Shown: positions 5,262 to 6,374 of the stretch, piece after piece
How the letters are laid out: the number at the start of each line of letters is the position of its first letter
Numbering within the stretch: the stretch's first letter is position 1
Source: Gammaproteobacteria bacterium
GTDB taxonomy: Bacteria > Pseudomonadota > Gammaproteobacteria > UBA4575
NCBI GenBank assembly: GCA_027297825.1
Contig: JAPUHH010000226.1
Span: 1-6,374 of the forward strand
Length of the DNA stretch: 6,374 nucleotides
Reading direction: 5' to 3'
The notes under the pieces: generated by a model
Seen by the model: only the letters and a program-made list of their open reading frames with translations
Database searches by the model: none
Told to the model about the DNA's origin: nothing
Position numbers and translations under genes: made by a program

Positions 5262-6071
5262 TTATTGATTAATCGCAATATCAATAAAAATGTTTTCATG
5301 CCAATTTAAGTGCTTATCGCGATGAATGCTGGGCGATTTGCCAGTATAACGGCGGAAGGTACGCGAAAAATTGGATAGATCCTGAAATCCTACTTCATAA
5401 CTTATCTCTGTTATGGAAAGATTTGGATTAATCAATAACTCAGCAGCTTTTTTAATACGCGTCTTAATCACAAAGTCACGAAACGTCACTCCGCACACTT
5501 TCTTAAAGGTTCGACTAAAATGAAATGGACTCATATCACATAATTCAGCAAGTGACTTTTCCGACAACCTCTCACCTAAGTGGGATTCAATATAAGATTG
5601 CGCTTTAAAAATTGCCTTGGTAGTTCGCGGTTGGCTAACAATGTTTGCTTCCGGTGTCTGAATTTTTTTTCTTACCATTTCTCTGGGCGTTCGTGATTGT
5701 CGTTCGCGAAGTATGAGTAACTTCTTTAATGGACGTAATAAATCATCAATAGTTATAGGTTTGACGAAATAGTCCCAAACACGTGCACGTAAAGCCCAAA
5801 CAGCCAAATCTTCAGAATGTTGATCGGTTAACATGATTATAGGGATGCTTGGATAGTCGACCTTTGTCTGAGTAAGCACAAGCAAATGACCTGATTCGGC
5901 ATAATCGAACTCAAAACAGATCATGTCAGGCTTTTTACTAGAGATAGATTTTGCAATATCTTCCGATTTAGTAATTCGATGAATTTGGCAAAGCCCTTTT
6001 GCATCAGGCAATTGCGAATTCTTTACAGAGGATGAAAAATCAACCCATAATAAAACAACTTCATCATCCAT
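5262..6071 (-). CDS. Response regulator with receiver and AraC-type DNA-binding domain
   Basis: This 269-residue protein is a probable transcriptional activator. The receiver spans about 1-120: D11 at the end of the first strand, T82 in IIMLTDQHSED and K104 in YFVKPI match the usual conserved positions. The phospho-acceptor region reads PDMICFEFDYAESG (48-61); alignment by the PDxIxxD pattern puts Glu54 at the acceptor position, with Asp56 two residues later. After a linker (about 121-150), the AraC-type DNA-binding domain spans about 151-250. Its first helix-turn-helix is near LSEKSLAELCDMSPFHFSRT (169-188), the second near ITEISYEVGFQDLSNFSRTF (220-239), and it closes with the family-typical RRYTGKSPS. 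No partner kinase is in the window. The ATG at 6071 has a weak ribosome site (GGA 13 bases upstream). Position beside flp and the repeats in front of flp suggest it controls the pilus; this is inference. Confidence 0.92.
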   Translation of the reverse strand: MDDEVVLLWVDFSSSVKNSQLPDAKGLCQIHRITKSEDIAKSISSKKPDMICFEFDYAESGHLLVLTQTKVDYPSIPIIMLTDQHSEDLAVWALRARVWDYFVKPITIDDLLRPLKKLLILRERQSRTPREMVRKKIQTPEANIVSQPRTTKAIFKAQSYIESHLGERLSEKSLAELCDMSPFHFSRTFKKVCGVTFRDFVIKTRIKKAAELLINPNLSITEISYEVGFQDLSNFSRTFRRYTGKSPSIHRDKHLNWHENIFIDIAINQ

Positions 6072-6374
6072 AATAAATAAAAGTCCATTTTAATTGTTAA
6101 ATAGATTGTCTTTACTTATTCAGGCAGGCTTTAAAAACGAACCCAGCAAAGTATTTGACGTAATATAGTGGGGAATTGAACCACCGGAAGTTATTTAATA
6201 AAGTGAACTATCGCCCATAACTGAGGGCGTATTATTCTTATATAACTCTTTTGAAAGCTGCATACGCTCATTTAGAATAGTCGTTAGCTGTTATGTTATT
6301 GGCTTGTAGTACTCATGAAGTGCGGACTTAATTACCTTTAATACAAGCACTCAATCCTTATTCTAAAAGCTGTG
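6072..6374. other. Upstream non-coding stretch, no gene seen
   Basis: No open frame of useful length with a start and ribosome site was seen on either strand; stop codons are frequent in all frames. The minus-strand frames entering from the right edge close within about 12 codons. No convincing -35/-10 pair for the regulator could be picked out. The stretch holds one GC-rich hairpin at 6212-6229 and should contain the regulator promoter. Confidence 0.55.
6212..6229. terminator. Short GC-rich hairpin, orientation uncertain
   Basis: CGCCC (6212-6216) pairs with GGGCG (6225-6229) around an eight-base loop. On the plus strand the following TATTATTCTTAT is T-rich but interrupted; on the minus strand ATAGTTCACTTT follows. 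It could end a gene lying to the right of the window or be a regulatory element of the 5' region of the regulator gene. Evidence is limited to the pairing. Confidence 0.3.

Noticed and set aside
6150..6184. tRNA- or tmRNA-like T-arm sequence on the minus strand (GGTTCAATTCCCC at 6182-6170)
   Set aside because: No matching five-base T-stem, no acceptor stem, no anticodon arm and no CCA-like end could be found around it; it is most likely chance, and an integration-site remnant cannot be supported.
6240..6320. Integron attC-like core sequence (GTTAGCT) near the right edge
   Set aside because: It does not fit the GTTRRRY core, and no paired inverted core or imperfect palindrome surrounds it.

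Overview
The window carries the first part of a Tad (tight adherence)/Flp type IVb pilus locus. All genes are on the minus strand, so the locus reads from high to low coordinates. Gene order, AT-leaning base composition and the protein families suggest a gammaproteobacterium, perhaps marine or environmental. This is inference; no taxonomic marker is present and the species cannot be named.

Layout in the direction of transcription: (1) 6374-6072, about 300 bp with no supportable gene and one GC-rich hairpin. (2) 6071-5262, a regulator with an N-terminal response-regulator receiver and a C-terminal AraC-type double helix-turn-helix. (3) 5261-5052, a 210-bp intergenic region holding a hairpin behind the regulator, a pair of 13-bp direct repeats spaced 21 bp, a candidate promoter directly beside them, and an AT palindrome in the leader. 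(4) 5051-4869, flp, the major pilin. (5) 4868-4731, a spacer with a strong stem-loop. (6) 4730-4185, tadV/cpaA, the prepilin peptidase. (7) 4137-2743, a winged-helix plus AAA+ ATPase. (8) 2731-1922, rcpC/cpaB. (9) 1857-217, rcpA/cpaC, the outer-membrane secretin. (10) 207-1, the start of a small lipoprotein gene cut by the window edge. The gaps from tadV onward are 9 to 64 bp, so that block is probably one operon.

How the parts fit: Flp prepilin is made in quantity, TadV cleaves its leader at the Gly17/Leu18 junction, and the subunits are polymerised by inner-membrane machinery (TadA/CpaF ATPase, TadB, TadC, TadZ) that should lie beyond position 1. The fibre leaves through the RcpA secretin, assisted by RcpC and probably by the lipoprotein. 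The AAA+ protein is the part whose role is not established; it is neither the TadA motor nor the TadZ localisation ATPase.

The most interesting signals are three. First, an araI-like promoter layout upstream of flp (two direct repeats 21 bp apart, the nearer one touching a poor -35), next to a gene for an AraC-type regulator. Second, the winged-helix/AAA+ protein embedded in a pilus operon. Third, the unusual phospho-acceptor region of the receiver domain. A stem-loop between pilin and peptidase, which pairs better in the sense transcript than in the antisense one, and a recent-looking 17-bp duplication at the 3' end of rcpC are smaller observations.
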